A stretch of 64,000 nucleotides of DNA. Source: Isochrysis galbana. Lineage: Eukaryota > Haptophyta > Isochrysidales > Isochrysidaceae. The notes under the pieces are model-generated. The model did not search any database. It was not told the DNA's origin and saw only the letters and a list, made by a program, of their open reading frames with translations. This document shows positions 40,988 through 52,647 of this stretch, in pieces. The position numbers were made by a program, and so were the translations under genes. Every line of letters starts with the position of its first letter. Within the stretch, counting starts at the first letter, position 1. The DNA lies in contig CM030936.1 in the NCBI GenBank assembly GCA_018136815.1, positions 5,727,685-5,791,684 of the forward strand. The letters run 5' to 3'.

Positions 40988-41290
40988 TCATGAGTTTGTG
41001 GGGGGAGGGGGGAGGGCCGCTTCGACTACTATGTGTGCCGCGACATCTTGGAGCGCGTTGTAAAGAGCTTTGCGCGACGAAGAGCCTTTCTTATTAATTT
41101 TCTCATCGAGCGATTCCACCTTGATGAGAACGGATATCTCCGTTTTGTTGATCCGGAGCGTGTATCGCCATAGCGCTCTTTGAACTTTGAACTGTTGCGC
41201 GCAGTCCTCATTCACGGCTATGTGCCATGGTCCGCGAATGGACCGGGCCCAAAAGTCCGGCTCTGGATCCACTCCTTCGAGTTCTAGGAG
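40988..41290 (-). other. unknown open frame abutting an LTR
   Basis: A minus-strand frame of about 100 codons contains FWARSIRGPWHIAVNEDCAQ and WRYTLRINKTEISVLIKVES. It is amphipathic, not low-complexity, and reads as if it came from a real protein. Its only ATG lies inside the neighbouring LTR fragment (41365), so an independent gene is doubtful. It may be a retroelement-encoded or captured fragment. No family recognised. Confidence 0.3.
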
Positions 41291-41916
41291 TGTCGCATCC
41301 GCGATCGACCTTTTTGTTTTAGAAGTTGTTTGCGTTTCTATGTTCCCTCCTTGCAGGCTAGCCACTAGTCACCGTCGCAGGGCTAGGGGCCGATGGACCG
41401 ACAAGATGACACTACACTCACGTCAACACCCTCCACACTAACGTATCCCTATCACGGAACGCACAGGAGCCCGCTGGCAGATCGAACAAGGAAGAGAATG
41501 CCGACAAGAGAGCGACGGGGCGACGGACGATCCGACGGGGCGACAGTTACGCACAGGAATAAGGAGGGAATCTTTCGAAAACCCTTAAGTGATTTGATGA
41601 AGACCGAAGTAAAATGGCGCCACGATATAATCCAACGGCCAACACCTGAGGGGGAATCAGGGTCACACATGGGGGCGGTTCCTTGCACCGGCGATACCTG
41701 ATCGCGCGACTTAGCCTAAAACGCGAGGAGCACACAAGGAGGTAAGCCAGATGAGGGGCAAGCAGGCGACAAGGGAGGCGACGAAGGAGGCGAGGGCAAC
41801 AAGGGCGAATGGGCGAATGTAGGATCCTGCGACGGTAACTCGTGGCTAGCCTGCAAGGAGGGGACATAGAAACGCAGACAACTTCTAAAACAAAAAGGTC
41901 GGTCGCGGATGCGACA
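41291..41916. repeat. inverted pair of Gypsy-like LTR sequences
   Basis: 41291-41380 is the first 90 bp of the LTR in plus orientation (TGTCGCATCCGCGATCGACC...). It runs directly into a near-complete LTR on the minus strand (41381-41916, whose TG end is at 41916). The arms therefore form an inverted repeat of about 89 bp with a spacer of roughly 450 bp. The homologous LTR at 10277 has a chromodomain remnant upstream; here no pol sequence is present. Confidence 0.65.
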
Positions 41917-41929
41917 TGGAGCCGCCCGA

Positions 41930-42160
41930 AGTCCCCTGTCTGCCTGGCGACCAGGGATGGGGGGGGGAGTCAGCTCGAGGGCAGGCCCATGCTGGGCGTG
42001 GGAGTGCGAGTCGCGGCCCGCGCCCACTAGGGGTCTGGGCTAGAATGTTGATTGTTGATTGCCCAGCCCCTGCCAGAGGGCAGGGGCTGGGGTTGATTGT
42101 GTACGGGCCCATCCCGGGGGGTGTCCGTGATGGAGAGAGGGGGGCGCGAGGCCCCCATTG
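41930..42160. repeat. diverged retroposon 3' end
   Basis: GATGGAGAGAGGGGGGCGCG and AGGCCCCCAT at 42129-42158 resemble the hairpin near the 3' end of the 755-870-bp retroposons. CTGCCAGAGGGCAGGGGCTG at 42069 is a short inverted repeat. Probably an older member into which copy 2 inserted. Confidence 0.35.
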
Positions 42161-42175
42161 ACCCCCACTTATAAA

Positions 42176-43048
42176 TAAATAAAATAATTAATGTTATATC
42201 CTAGCCAACCCCACTAGCTAATCGGACACAACTTTTCCGTCCCGGAATCCCGCCATGCCTGACGGGCCAGGTGTCCGAGTGCTACCGGGGGGAGGGGGCA
42301 CTGCCCCCTCCCCTCGATATTTGTCCTCCCCCCAGTGCACGCACCGACCCCGCGCACCCCAGCACGTCCTCTCCTCGAGTCCACGCTGGGGGAAAACCCC
42401 TTTCGGGTAAAAGCAACGCGGGGGGGGGGGGGGCACTCGTGAATAGGGGCCCAGGAGCGCTAATCTCTCCTCGCCGAAGCGAGTGGCCGCGGCGAGCCGC
42501 GGCCCTTCCCTCCTGGCTCTGGCGCCCCCGTCTTCTCTTACCCAAACGGGGCGAGAAGACACGTTTCTGCCGGAGGGGAGAGCTGCCGCTCCCCCTCCCC
42601 TCCCTCTTCCCTTTTCCTCCTCTCTTCCCTGCGGCGGGGGCCCATGGCGCGCGCCTGCGGCCCCTCTTCAGGTCCCCAGGAGGCCGGCAGGGGCCTGGGA
42701 GCGCAGCTTAGGGGGCAGGTGAGGCTGGGGCAAGGCCCTGGCCCTCCTGCCTCTCCCTCGCTGGCTCTCGAGCCCCTGCCAGTCGACTGGAGCTGGCTGG
42801 GGGGTCCTGATCAGGGGGGGCCAGGGGGAGGAGGGGCTCGTCAAAGGGATGGGCAGGCCACGACGGGCCAGGGCGGGCGAATCAGGCGGGCCTGTGGGGA
42901 GAGGAATGGGTCAGCAGGGCTGTGTGCTCCTGGCAAGCCATCAGGCGTGCCAGGAGAGTGGGTGGTTCCTCCCCCATGGCAGGGGAGGAGTGGAGAGAGA
43001 GGGGGGCTCGTGCCCCCCCATGGGCGAACTAAGTATAAACTTAGTTGG
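42176..43048 (+). mobile_element. SINE/LINE-like retroposon, copy 2
   Basis: An 873-bp unit flanked by the 17-bp direct repeat TGACCCCCACTTATAAA (42159-42175 and 43049-43065). The 3' 400 bp match copy 1 and copy 3, ending GGGCGAACTAAGTATAAACT plus TAGTT. The 5' 120 bp (AATGTTATATCCTAGCCAAC, GGTCCCGGAATCCCGCC-like) match 54575-54690 instead. A poly-G run sits at 42420-42433. No credible protein is encoded. Confidence 0.65.
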
Positions 43049-43065
43049 TGACCCCCACTTATAAA

Positions 43066-43656
43066 AGTAGGTTGTGGTCTGGAGCGATTAACGATTAACT
43101 CCGATCATGTCATCCATCGGCAACAGCGGTGTACGGAGGAGCGTAGAGGCCATGTCCTTACGTCTAGCGAGAGGATGCGAGATGCATGAACAGCCTCACT
43201 TGCACTTGCGTAGCCGTAGCGCGTAGTGCGTGTGCAGATTATCTTGAGTGGAGCACGGCAATACAAGCCGGCGGGGTAATTCACATAATCGGCTAATACG
43301 CGGGGTCGGCTTTGGGGGGGGGGGGGGGGGGGCTAGGGGGCGGGGGGAGAACGCGCCGGTAAGGGGTCTAGGTAGCACGCTGGGAGGGGGGGGGGAGCTC
43401 GAGAGCCGAAAAGTGAGGTGTTTTTGAATACTCAGTGCCGATACAAATGCGACATGTGATAGGTCTCATAGGGCGTCTCTTTCGTACATAGCAATGCGTG
43501 CAACGCCTCAGCTATGATCTGTTGTAGCATTCAATCAAATCAAATCCTCTCCCATGTAACGAGGTGAACCGGCATCGCTTGTATGCGTTGAAGTCAAGCG
43601 GCAGCGCGCCGGTTGACATCGATGTTCGCCAACACCACGTTGAGGATGGCGTGGCT
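43066..43656. other. spacer and MAP3K-epsilon 3' flank
   Basis: Contains G-runs at 43314-43332 and 43387-43396. No gene. The right end is the 3' UTR of the minus-strand kinase. Confidence 0.5.
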
Positions 43657-46600
43657 TCACAGGATGTCGTGCGCCTCAAAGGAGCGGAAGAGCCGCCCCG
43701 CAACGTTCTGAACAAGCACGCCAGGGTCATGCTCGATGATGTTCAAGAGCACGGGCTTCAGGCGGTGCCTCTCCACCAAAAGCTTGGGTGATCGATGCTG
43801 CTCGTATAGGGAAGTCATGATATCGAGTAGGAGCCGTCGGACTAGTGCATCAGGATGCGAGAGACGTTTGACGAGACTCTGCACAAAAGGTGATATGCCG
43901 AGTGTCCCATCGAGCTTTCCAAGCGCACGATTCACCGGCGGAGAGTTGTAGACTATCTGCCGAAGGGGTTCAAGCATGTTCACGAAGGAATTGTTCCCGC
44001 ATTCCATGACGCCTTGCAACGCCTTGATACCTTGTGGCGTCTCCATCCCCTTGGCCACATAGGTACCCTCATCAAGAAGCCAGACGAGGAGGGCGTCAAG
44101 CGCCGCCTCTTGCCAAAACTCGGTCGAGAGTAGCGAAAGGTAAAACTGGACACCGTGATGGTGCTTGAGCTCGGCGCGAGCCCTCTTGGAGGCCTTTGCG
44201 ATGTCGCAAACGATAGGCAGCGCAAATTGCTTGAGCGGCGATCCCTGCTCGATGAGGGCCTGGAGCGGGGGTAGCACGCCGTTGATAGCGGCCTCCTCCT
44301 GTCGAGATCTGGAGATCTTGCACAAAAGATATAGCGCGTTGACGCACTGATTGCGCATCTCGGCGGGTAGCCCGCCCTCCTGAGAGCATCCAAACGGCCG
44401 GTGCTGTGAGTGCACTACCCAGAGCCCGCGTGACCTTGTTCCTGCCGCTGCTCCTTGGGCATGACCGGGGCACTCACTTGGTTGAGCCTAAGCATGGCCA
44501 CGAGCGTGGGTACAGCCTTCGCCCTTTGAAGCGCTTCCATTTGCGAGGCATCACCCATACAGAGATGTTTGATGCAACGGAGTAGTAGCAGAACGACATG
44601 AGGCCCGTATTCCTTCGGCTTTTCGATGACGCGCATTAGACCAGGAAGCACCTGTCTCGTGGCGATTTGAGCCTTCACAACAGTATCGGCACAAGAGAAG
44701 AGAAGGAAAATCTCGGCAGCGCGCTCCGCATGATCAGGGTGCTTGGCATTGATCTCGTGGAGTGCCTGAGGCCGGCGAGAACGGATAGGACAAAGGCGAC
44801 AGCCCAATAGATTGAATTTACGATGGGCAACGCCACCGCACACAAGTGGAATTACGAGTCACTAGAACAGGCTCATGGACGGGCCGGCGCCTAGATAAAT
44901 CTCGCCTGCATGAGAAGTTCTAGCACTCCTAGCTCAACGAAGGTCCGGCAGAGGTCGTTTCGTGGCGAGTGCCCCTTCATATCGAGAACTGACTTCATAG
45001 CGTCGATTGAATATAGCACGAGTTCGTGCGATTCAGCAGGTGATAAAAGCAGGCGGACCAAGGCTGGCAAGCCCGAACAGGCGACGAACATCTGGTCGAG
45101 GAGCCAATAGGTGTTTGGTAGTGGGGGGAGTAATGAGTGAATGGCAGCATGAAGGGCAGGCAGGGATTAAGGGTGGTGAAGCGAGGGAGAAGTGGACTCA
45201 CTTGTAGCGTCAGCACTGAGCGCGTGCACATCGTATGAATGAATCTCGCCGCCTCGTATCTGGTACCTTGCGGAATGTGCGGTTCGGTAAAACGCAACAC
45301 AGCGGGAATGACCCCAAGTAGACAAGCCGTTTCACACACGGCCACGCCACCTCGTTGCAAGATCGCATTCAGAAGCTCAAGAAGCTTTCGATTGGCGCGC
45401 ATCGAGTCTGATGAAGAGAGCATATGCACCACGGGAAGCATTCCGTGCTCCTAAAGCATCACGACAACGGGCTGGGGTCGCTGTTCCGGAGAGCATGTGG
45501 AATAATGCCAGCTTGAGGGGCAACAAGCGTCGCAATGCCGATCCCCAATCAGGTGGGTATCGCCCTGGCACGGGCTCGAGTGTACTTTACGCGCCTAATT
45601 CCGCAGCATGCGGACGTACAGCAAGCTGTCCAACCTACCTGCATGAAAACGGCTGCCTCATTGGCTCGCGATTCAGATCCATATCTGGACGCATTTCGCT
45701 CGGGTTTGGACGACGCCACCGAAGAACGTGCATCAGAGGCTTCTTTGCCCTCCTCGATGGCCTCCATCGAGGATCCTGGAAGGATGCCATCCGCCTCTGT
45801 AGAGAAGATGTCAAGGAGCTGAGCGCACGCCTCCATAGCAGCTGTTAGTAGCCAGACGGCCGGAGAAGGGGGGTGGGGGGGTTGGGTGATGTGGCCACGT
45901 ACGTGGTCACAAGAGAGCAGTGCTGTTCGTATCAGCCGGGGCGGGTGTTCCGCCCACTCACCTGCCTCGTGCTTTTGCTGACTGGCTTTCTGTAGCTGTT
46001 GAATGTGTCCGCGTAGCCTCTCCCGCTGCTTGGTTGCTGCCTCGTCGCCGTTCGCAGGTTTGAGGGACACAGGCGGAAGTGTTTCGAATGGGTCCCGGTA
46101 ATCGTAGAGCTCCCCTGACGGATCGTCGGCCCCAAGTGCGGGACATTCCCAGTCTGTTCGGAGACGCTGTGCAAGCAGTACGTGGAACGGCGGCGGGTTG
46201 CTCGCGACGATGAGCTCGGAAGCGGATGACGACAGGGAGGCGGAGCTGCCCTTAAGTTGAGGACCAAGCAGATCGCCCCAGGAGCGCGAGTTTTGCTCCT
46301 CGGGCCTCTCTGCATAAGCGGCCAACACGGCTAGAACATCGCCACCAGGGAGGTGGGCCTCCACATTCGAGCGGCCGTGGTCAAGCCGTTGCTGTGCCGC
46401 TGCCGCCGCCGCCACCATCTCCTCGAGGTATGCATCGCCAATCAGATTCTTAGAACGGCCCGGCTCAGGTTGGGGAGTCGAGCCCGCGTACGGATTCGAT
46501 CGCCACGACCCAATGATGGGCCGAGGATAGCGTTCACCACGCTCAGGTGGGGAGCCGTGATTGGGCCCGCCGTGCGAGAAGGAGTGAGAGTTGGAATAGG

Positions 46601-49403
46601 CGTCCTTGCAGCCGCTGATCGTTGAAATAGAATGCGACGTAAGGGCGTGTGAATTCAGTCCCAGCGACGACGCCGAGGAAGAAGACCCATGCGAATGCGT
46701 GCGCCGATGGCCTGGGTTCGGAGGGCGCGAACTTGTAGGGGACGAAACACCACCAGTGGCGCGAGGCGAGGCATGCGCGCCCGCACTTCCCGTAGGATTG
46801 GTCGGAGAGCAGATCGTCTGGGCGCGATCGGCATCGATGGCGGAGTTCGGCACGTCTGAGGACGAGACACTTGAGATGGCTCCGTAGATGGCCGTGCAGC
46901 CCTTAGCAGCATCGCCCCTGAGAAGCGTGTTCAAGGGTTTGTACGCATTAGGCGAGGTTGCCATAAACGCGCGAGGACAGCGGCAGCCTCACGACTATGC
47001 CGGCGCTCGGCATCGCGGCTTACAAAGCTGCGCGGTGTGACCTTGTGCATCCCTCGGAGTGAGGGCACACATAGATGTATCTTGCGGGGCTCACCTCGGC
47101 GTGTCTCGCGGTGTTGGTCGGAGCGAAAGGCCATTCGCGAGGATCTCCTCGACCGCGCGAATCGTCTCCTCCTTTGGTAGAATGTGCTCGGGGAGCGCTG
47201 CTGCGGGCGTCGCTCCACCGCCGCCAACGGATGTGAGTATGGCATTTGGCCAGGAGGGTTCGAGCGACCGCTCCGTCAGTGAGGCAACAGAGTGGGGCCC
47301 AACATCCATCTCGTCAGTTGCAACAACCGTAGCGTCGTGCCGGCGAGTGAGCCAATGGTGGGTCTTCAGCCGCATGGCGTTGGGGCGCTGTGCAGTATCC
47401 TTCTTGAAGCAGAGTAGTAGAAACTCCGTCAGAGGTTGCGAGATGCCGGGCGGGAGAGGTGGGTGCTGCAGAAGGCCAGGGAGGGAGAACGGGTGGACTT
47501 GAGCCTGTTGAGAGGAAGGAGTGGGCAAACACGGCCCCTTCTCGGGGCCTTCAGGCGAACATCTGGTTGGGACCTCGTGCAACATCAGGCCAGTTGTGCT
47601 TGACATGTACTGCTTCACTTGGCACACTCCATTCGGCCATGCACTAGCGAAGCCATACTCTCACCGGGTCGTGGACGATCCGGAAGAGCGCCGACATCGG
47701 AGCCATCTCATAGTACGGCGGAGCCCCGGAAATGAGCTCGACCACGGTACAGCCGACGGACCAGATGTCGGAGGCTGTTGTGAAGCCCGACATCTGAATA
47801 ATCTCTGGCGCCATCCAATAGGGAGTGCCAACCACAGAATTGGCCTACCGCATGACGAGTGGCCGGGCTCTCAGTATACCACTCGGGTCTCGGCTCATCT
47901 CGTGCCTGAGGGAAGAAGGGGCGTGGCAACAAGAGCACATCCTATGGCATGACCGCCATTTGGGTGTCCAATGGTGTTCGAGAAAGCCCCGGCCATCGGC
48001 TCTTGGGTGCTGCAACCACTGGATCCGGGTACGTTCAGGGTTCTGCATATCCGTGTTTGAACAACACACACCTGCGTATCGAGACCGGTCGCCTCCAGCT
48101 TGGTGGCGACGCCGAAGTCGGCAAGTTTCACTTTGCCTCCTGTCGAAATAAGGATGTTGGCTCCCTTGATGTCACGATGGATCACACCCTGCTCGTGGAG
48201 GAAGTGCAGTCCCTCCAGTACCTGATCAACGGAAGCGGGCCAAACATGTGATGGCACGCCGAGGTCGAATGCTGACACCACAGTAGACTGGAGAGCGAAT
48301 CATTGTGGCACGAGAGGGACAAGCCAGGCCTCATGGTGATGTGCTGTTCCAGCCGCCGCCTTGCCCGAGCTTGTTCCCGCGATCCACGAAGCCCGTGCAA
48401 AGTGCAGGTATCGGCACTGTCCACCCTTGCCATAGCAGCACCACGCCGATACGACTTTTCAGATGTGCACAGAAGCCTGCAAGCAAGCTAGGCCCGCATC
48501 CACAAGGATGGAGTTGCTACATGGCTGCTCGCCAACATGGGCGATTCGCCATAGCAAGGCTCGACTGCTGAAACACAGGTGCAGGTCCAGTCGCGCCGAC
48601 CCAATTGAGCCCTTCACATGCTGGCATTTAGGCTCCGTTTTGTTTAAGAAATGCTTGGGAAAAGTGGAAGGGAAGGGCGGGAGGAAGCGCGTGCCTGCAG
48701 TGTGTAGAGGCCGACGAGTGACTCATTCAGCCGGCCAAACTTCTTGACAATCTGCGACAACGAGCCATTTTCGACGAACTCCATCACGATGTACAACGTG
48801 TCCTTAGTATTGAACGACTCAATGTACTCCACAATGTAAGGATTGGTGAGCAGCTTGAGCAAGTTGATCTCCTGCTGAAGCAGATTGAGCTGCTCCTTGG
48901 AGACGCCGCGCAGCGTCACCTGCTTGATTGCCACCATGCCTCCCGTCTGGATGTTGAGGGCCTGCAGAGGCGGGTTGGCACGCGAGGATGAGGGCCACGC
49001 GCAGGATCAGCAGCAACAGACCACCAGGGAGCGAATGATCCATCGAATGATCAAGTGATCGCTCGAACAGGCCCTCCGCCCCTCCCTCCCTCGCTCCCCA
49101 TCCTGCTTCTTCCAAAGAGGTCGGGAGATTCGTGGCGGTGTGCATCCGCATGCGCGTGCAGGAGGGAAAGAGAGGGAAAGATCGGGAGAGAAAGTGGGAC
49201 GCCGTCGAGAAGCGCGCATGACGCTGCCTTCCTTCTCTTCCCCCTCCCTCCCCTGCCTCTCCCTCTCCCTCTCCCCGTGGCTCTCTCACCTTGTAAACCA
49301 GACCAGACGCTCCCCTCCCAATCTCCTCTCCAAGTGTGTAGCGCGAGACGAGGGTCTGGCCCTGAGCCTTGCCGTGGCCGAAATTGCCCTTGAGCGGCGC
49401 CAT
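43657..49403 (-). CDS. MAP3K-epsilon (MEKK-epsilon/Cdc7/SepH-type) protein kinase with C-terminal ARM repeats
   Basis: Eleven exons, about 1,250 residues: 49403-49290, 48961-48695, 48221-48072, 47844-47665, 47465-47095, about 47024-45962, 45841-45639, 45450-45202, 45091-44906, 44765-44478, 44379-43657. Kinase: [77 protein letters not shown] and [13 protein letters not shown] disordered linker and ARM/HEAT region follow, with [41 protein letters not shown] and [16 protein letters not shown], closely matching plant MAP3Ke1 to its end (AHDIL). These kinases act with MOB1 in cytokinesis and septation-type pathways. Two introns use GC donors (48694, 44905). The exon 5/6 junction is unresolved: an acceptor at about 47025 opens a frame ([20 protein letters not shown]) one base out of phase with the long exon 6 frame ([15 protein letters not shown]). 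A base error or tiny intron near 46970 is possible. Confidence 0.9.
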
Positions 49404-50700
<1,297 letters not shown>

Positions 50701-50811
50701 CGAGGAGGGCCGCCCATCCCTTCCTGTGCCCAAGCGGCCTGGAGGAAGGACGCGGGGGGCGCAGATGCGCGCCAAGACATAGACGTCCGTCCCCCTTAGG
50801 CCCTTAGGCCC

Positions 50812-51370
50812 TGTCAGAGTTTTCTTGTTGTCCTAGTTTAATCCTAGTGCTGAGGGACCGTGCCTCATCGGCAACGGAGCCCCTACCCCGCGATGGGGGT
50901 GTGCGCGGTTGGTGCATGGCTCGTCCGGTGTATGTGGCTAGGGATGCTAGCCAACAAGACCTCTTACAAGACTACAATTTCTAACGTGGTACCCCCGCCG
51001 AGAGACCACCCCAACTTCTACAACCACAGCGCGCTCGACGACGCCGCTCAAAGGTACAACACCACAACGAATAAACTCGACAAATTCGTTGAAAATCTTT
51101 TCTTCGACTCAGCGGCCGCCGACCGCGCCACACGCTCCTCCAAGTGGTGGGACCTGGACCACATGGTCAAATCATCCAACAACTTCAGTGACAGCCACAG
51201 CCAGAACCGCCCGCACTCGACAGTTCAAGGGTGGCAAAACCACAATTCCACATCGAATGACCCCAAAATCCATCCCTCAGCATCTATTCTTAGAGCCCTC
51301 GAGGCGTCGGGACGCTCGAGGTCGTCACCCGTGTCGGATGGTCACATCAGCCACTACGAGGCGCGTCGAA
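50812..51370 (+). mobile_element. LTR-retrotransposon 5' fragment (LTR, PBS, leader), copy A
   Basis: A 175-bp LTR-like segment starting TGTCAGAGTTTTCTTG (50812-50986) is followed by the primer-binding site TGGTACCCCCGCCGAGAG (50987-51004). A leader/gag-like frame then runs with FFDSAAADRATRSSKWWDLD. The same 560-590 bp occur at 55095-55686 on the minus strand. No pol region follows. The LTR differs from that of the Copia element but the PBS is identical. A truncated element or a non-autonomous (TRIM-like) family is possible. Confidence 0.6.
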
Positions 51371-51599
51371 TCTCCCCGGAAGGCACCGGGCTACGAGGTT
51401 GCTACCAGGCGCAACAGCGTTGCAAAGTCGGGCAGCTCGAGCAAGGAAGCCCCCATTGCTGCAATGGGGAAAATCTCTTCCCCCTGGGGAACGATTGCCC
51501 GCGCCTCCCCACTATTTCGTCAAACTGCATAGCTGCCACCTCTGCTGCACCCCCCCCCTTGGGAGACGGACTCGCAGAGGGCGCAGGCGAAAGGTCTAA

Positions 51600-51895
51600 G
51601 ATTCCCCCCCCGCGCGGAAAACACGCCGACCGCACCTCCGGAGGGGGAACAGGAATTCCCCCCCGCGCGCAGAATACGCCGACAGGAGCTCCGGTGGGAG
51701 GAGGGCAGGAACCCCCCCGCGCGCCCCCCCGCGCGCAGAAAACGCCGACCGGACCTCCGGAGGGGGAACAGAAGAACCCCCCCCGCGCGCAGGGAACGCC
51801 GACCGGACCTCCGGAGGGGGAACAGGAATTCCCCCCCGCGCGCAGCAGACGCCGACAGGAACTCCGGAGGGAGGAGGGACGGGAAGGGCGATCTC
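51600..51895. repeat. GC-rich minisatellite, about five units
   Basis: Units of 52-68 bp are centred on CGCGCAG(A/G)(A/G)AACGCCGAC followed by (A/C)GGA(C/G)CTCCGG(A/T)GGG. They start near 51610, 51667, 51735, 51788 and 51840. The plus frame reads as repeats of TPTGPPEGEQ. No gene can be tied to it. Confidence 0.75.
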
Positions 51896-51956
51896 GCCCT
51901 CGCCAGGGGGAGGGGGGCTGAGAGTCCCGGAGAGGCGGGGAAGAGAGCGGAACGCC

Positions 51957-52146
51957 CCTAGATGGGAAATACGGTGCCGGGGCCTGCAAATACAGCCAAA
52001 TACATATGTATTTGGCCTCCGGCCAAATACATTTCAAATACATTCGAGGCCTACAACCCAGGGCGCGCTTCAAATACAGCCAAATACATATGTATTTGGC
52101 CTCTGGCCACATACGGTGAATACGTATTTCGTATTTCCCATCTAGG
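51957..52146. mobile_element. hAT-like MITE, 190 bp
   Basis: Perfect 17-bp terminal inverted repeats CCTAGATGGGAAATACG are flanked by the 8-bp duplication GGAACGCC (51949-51956 and 52147-52154). The interior holds two copies of CAAATACATATGTATTTGGC (from about 51995 and 52081), itself a near palindrome. The TIRs share CCTAG(A/T)TG(T/G)(G/T)AAA(C/T)A with the 488-bp element at 11150. No coding capacity. Confidence 0.88.
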
Positions 52147-52189
52147 GGAACGCCAGACTTTACCAATGTCAGAATTTTGGCAACGAGGC

Positions 52190-52255
52190 GTACCTCTGTT
52201 CTACATCACGATGCTGTCTATTCATGGACCACCCTATGGGTGGACCAAACAATTT
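52190..52255 (+). repeat. short dispersed repeat shared with 11.7 kb
   Basis: Contains CTCTGTTCTACATCACGATG and ends GGGTGGACCAAACA. The 11691-11750 copy is on the opposite strand. It may be the 3' end of an LTR. Confidence 0.45.
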
Positions 52256-52319
52256 GTGCGTCCTCTCAGCTTGGCTATGTGCTCTGTGGAGCTTTCAAGC
52301 CGCTGCGGCAAGCTCCGCG

Positions 52320-52440
52320 CGGGGGTGGGGTGGGGGGTGGGGTGGGGTGGGGTGGGGGGGGTGGGGGGGGGGGGGCGGGGCGAACCCTCCCCTTCCCCGC
52401 GCCGCTCCCTTCGCCTGCGCCCCCCCCCCCCCCCCCCCCG
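52320..52440. repeat. GGGGT-rich and C-homopolymer tract
   Basis: GGGGTGGGGTGGGGT repeats and G-runs at 52320-52380 are followed by about 19 C residues at 52421-52439. It lies 200-330 bp before the start codon of the 11-mer repeat protein. G-quadruplex formation is possible. Confidence 0.7.
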
Positions 52441-52647
52441 GCGCGCGTCGAGAGCCCCACTACTTTTAAGGAAGAGAAGCGAGCCGCAGGGTGGAGAAGG
52501 CGGAAGAATCTTCCCCCAGAGCCACCCACGCACACACCCCTCCGGCCCACCCGTCCGCCCGCGGCGCACAATCACCTGTCCCTGCCGTTTCTTCCAAGTA
52601 ACGTGGGCCCCCCTCACTATCATCCGCAGCGCATCTTGGCTCTCTCG

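Noticed and set aside
50860..51921. A 353-codon plus-strand frame
   Set aside because: It runs from an LTR fragment and leader straight into a GC minisatellite; no domain spans it and copy B lacks the second half.
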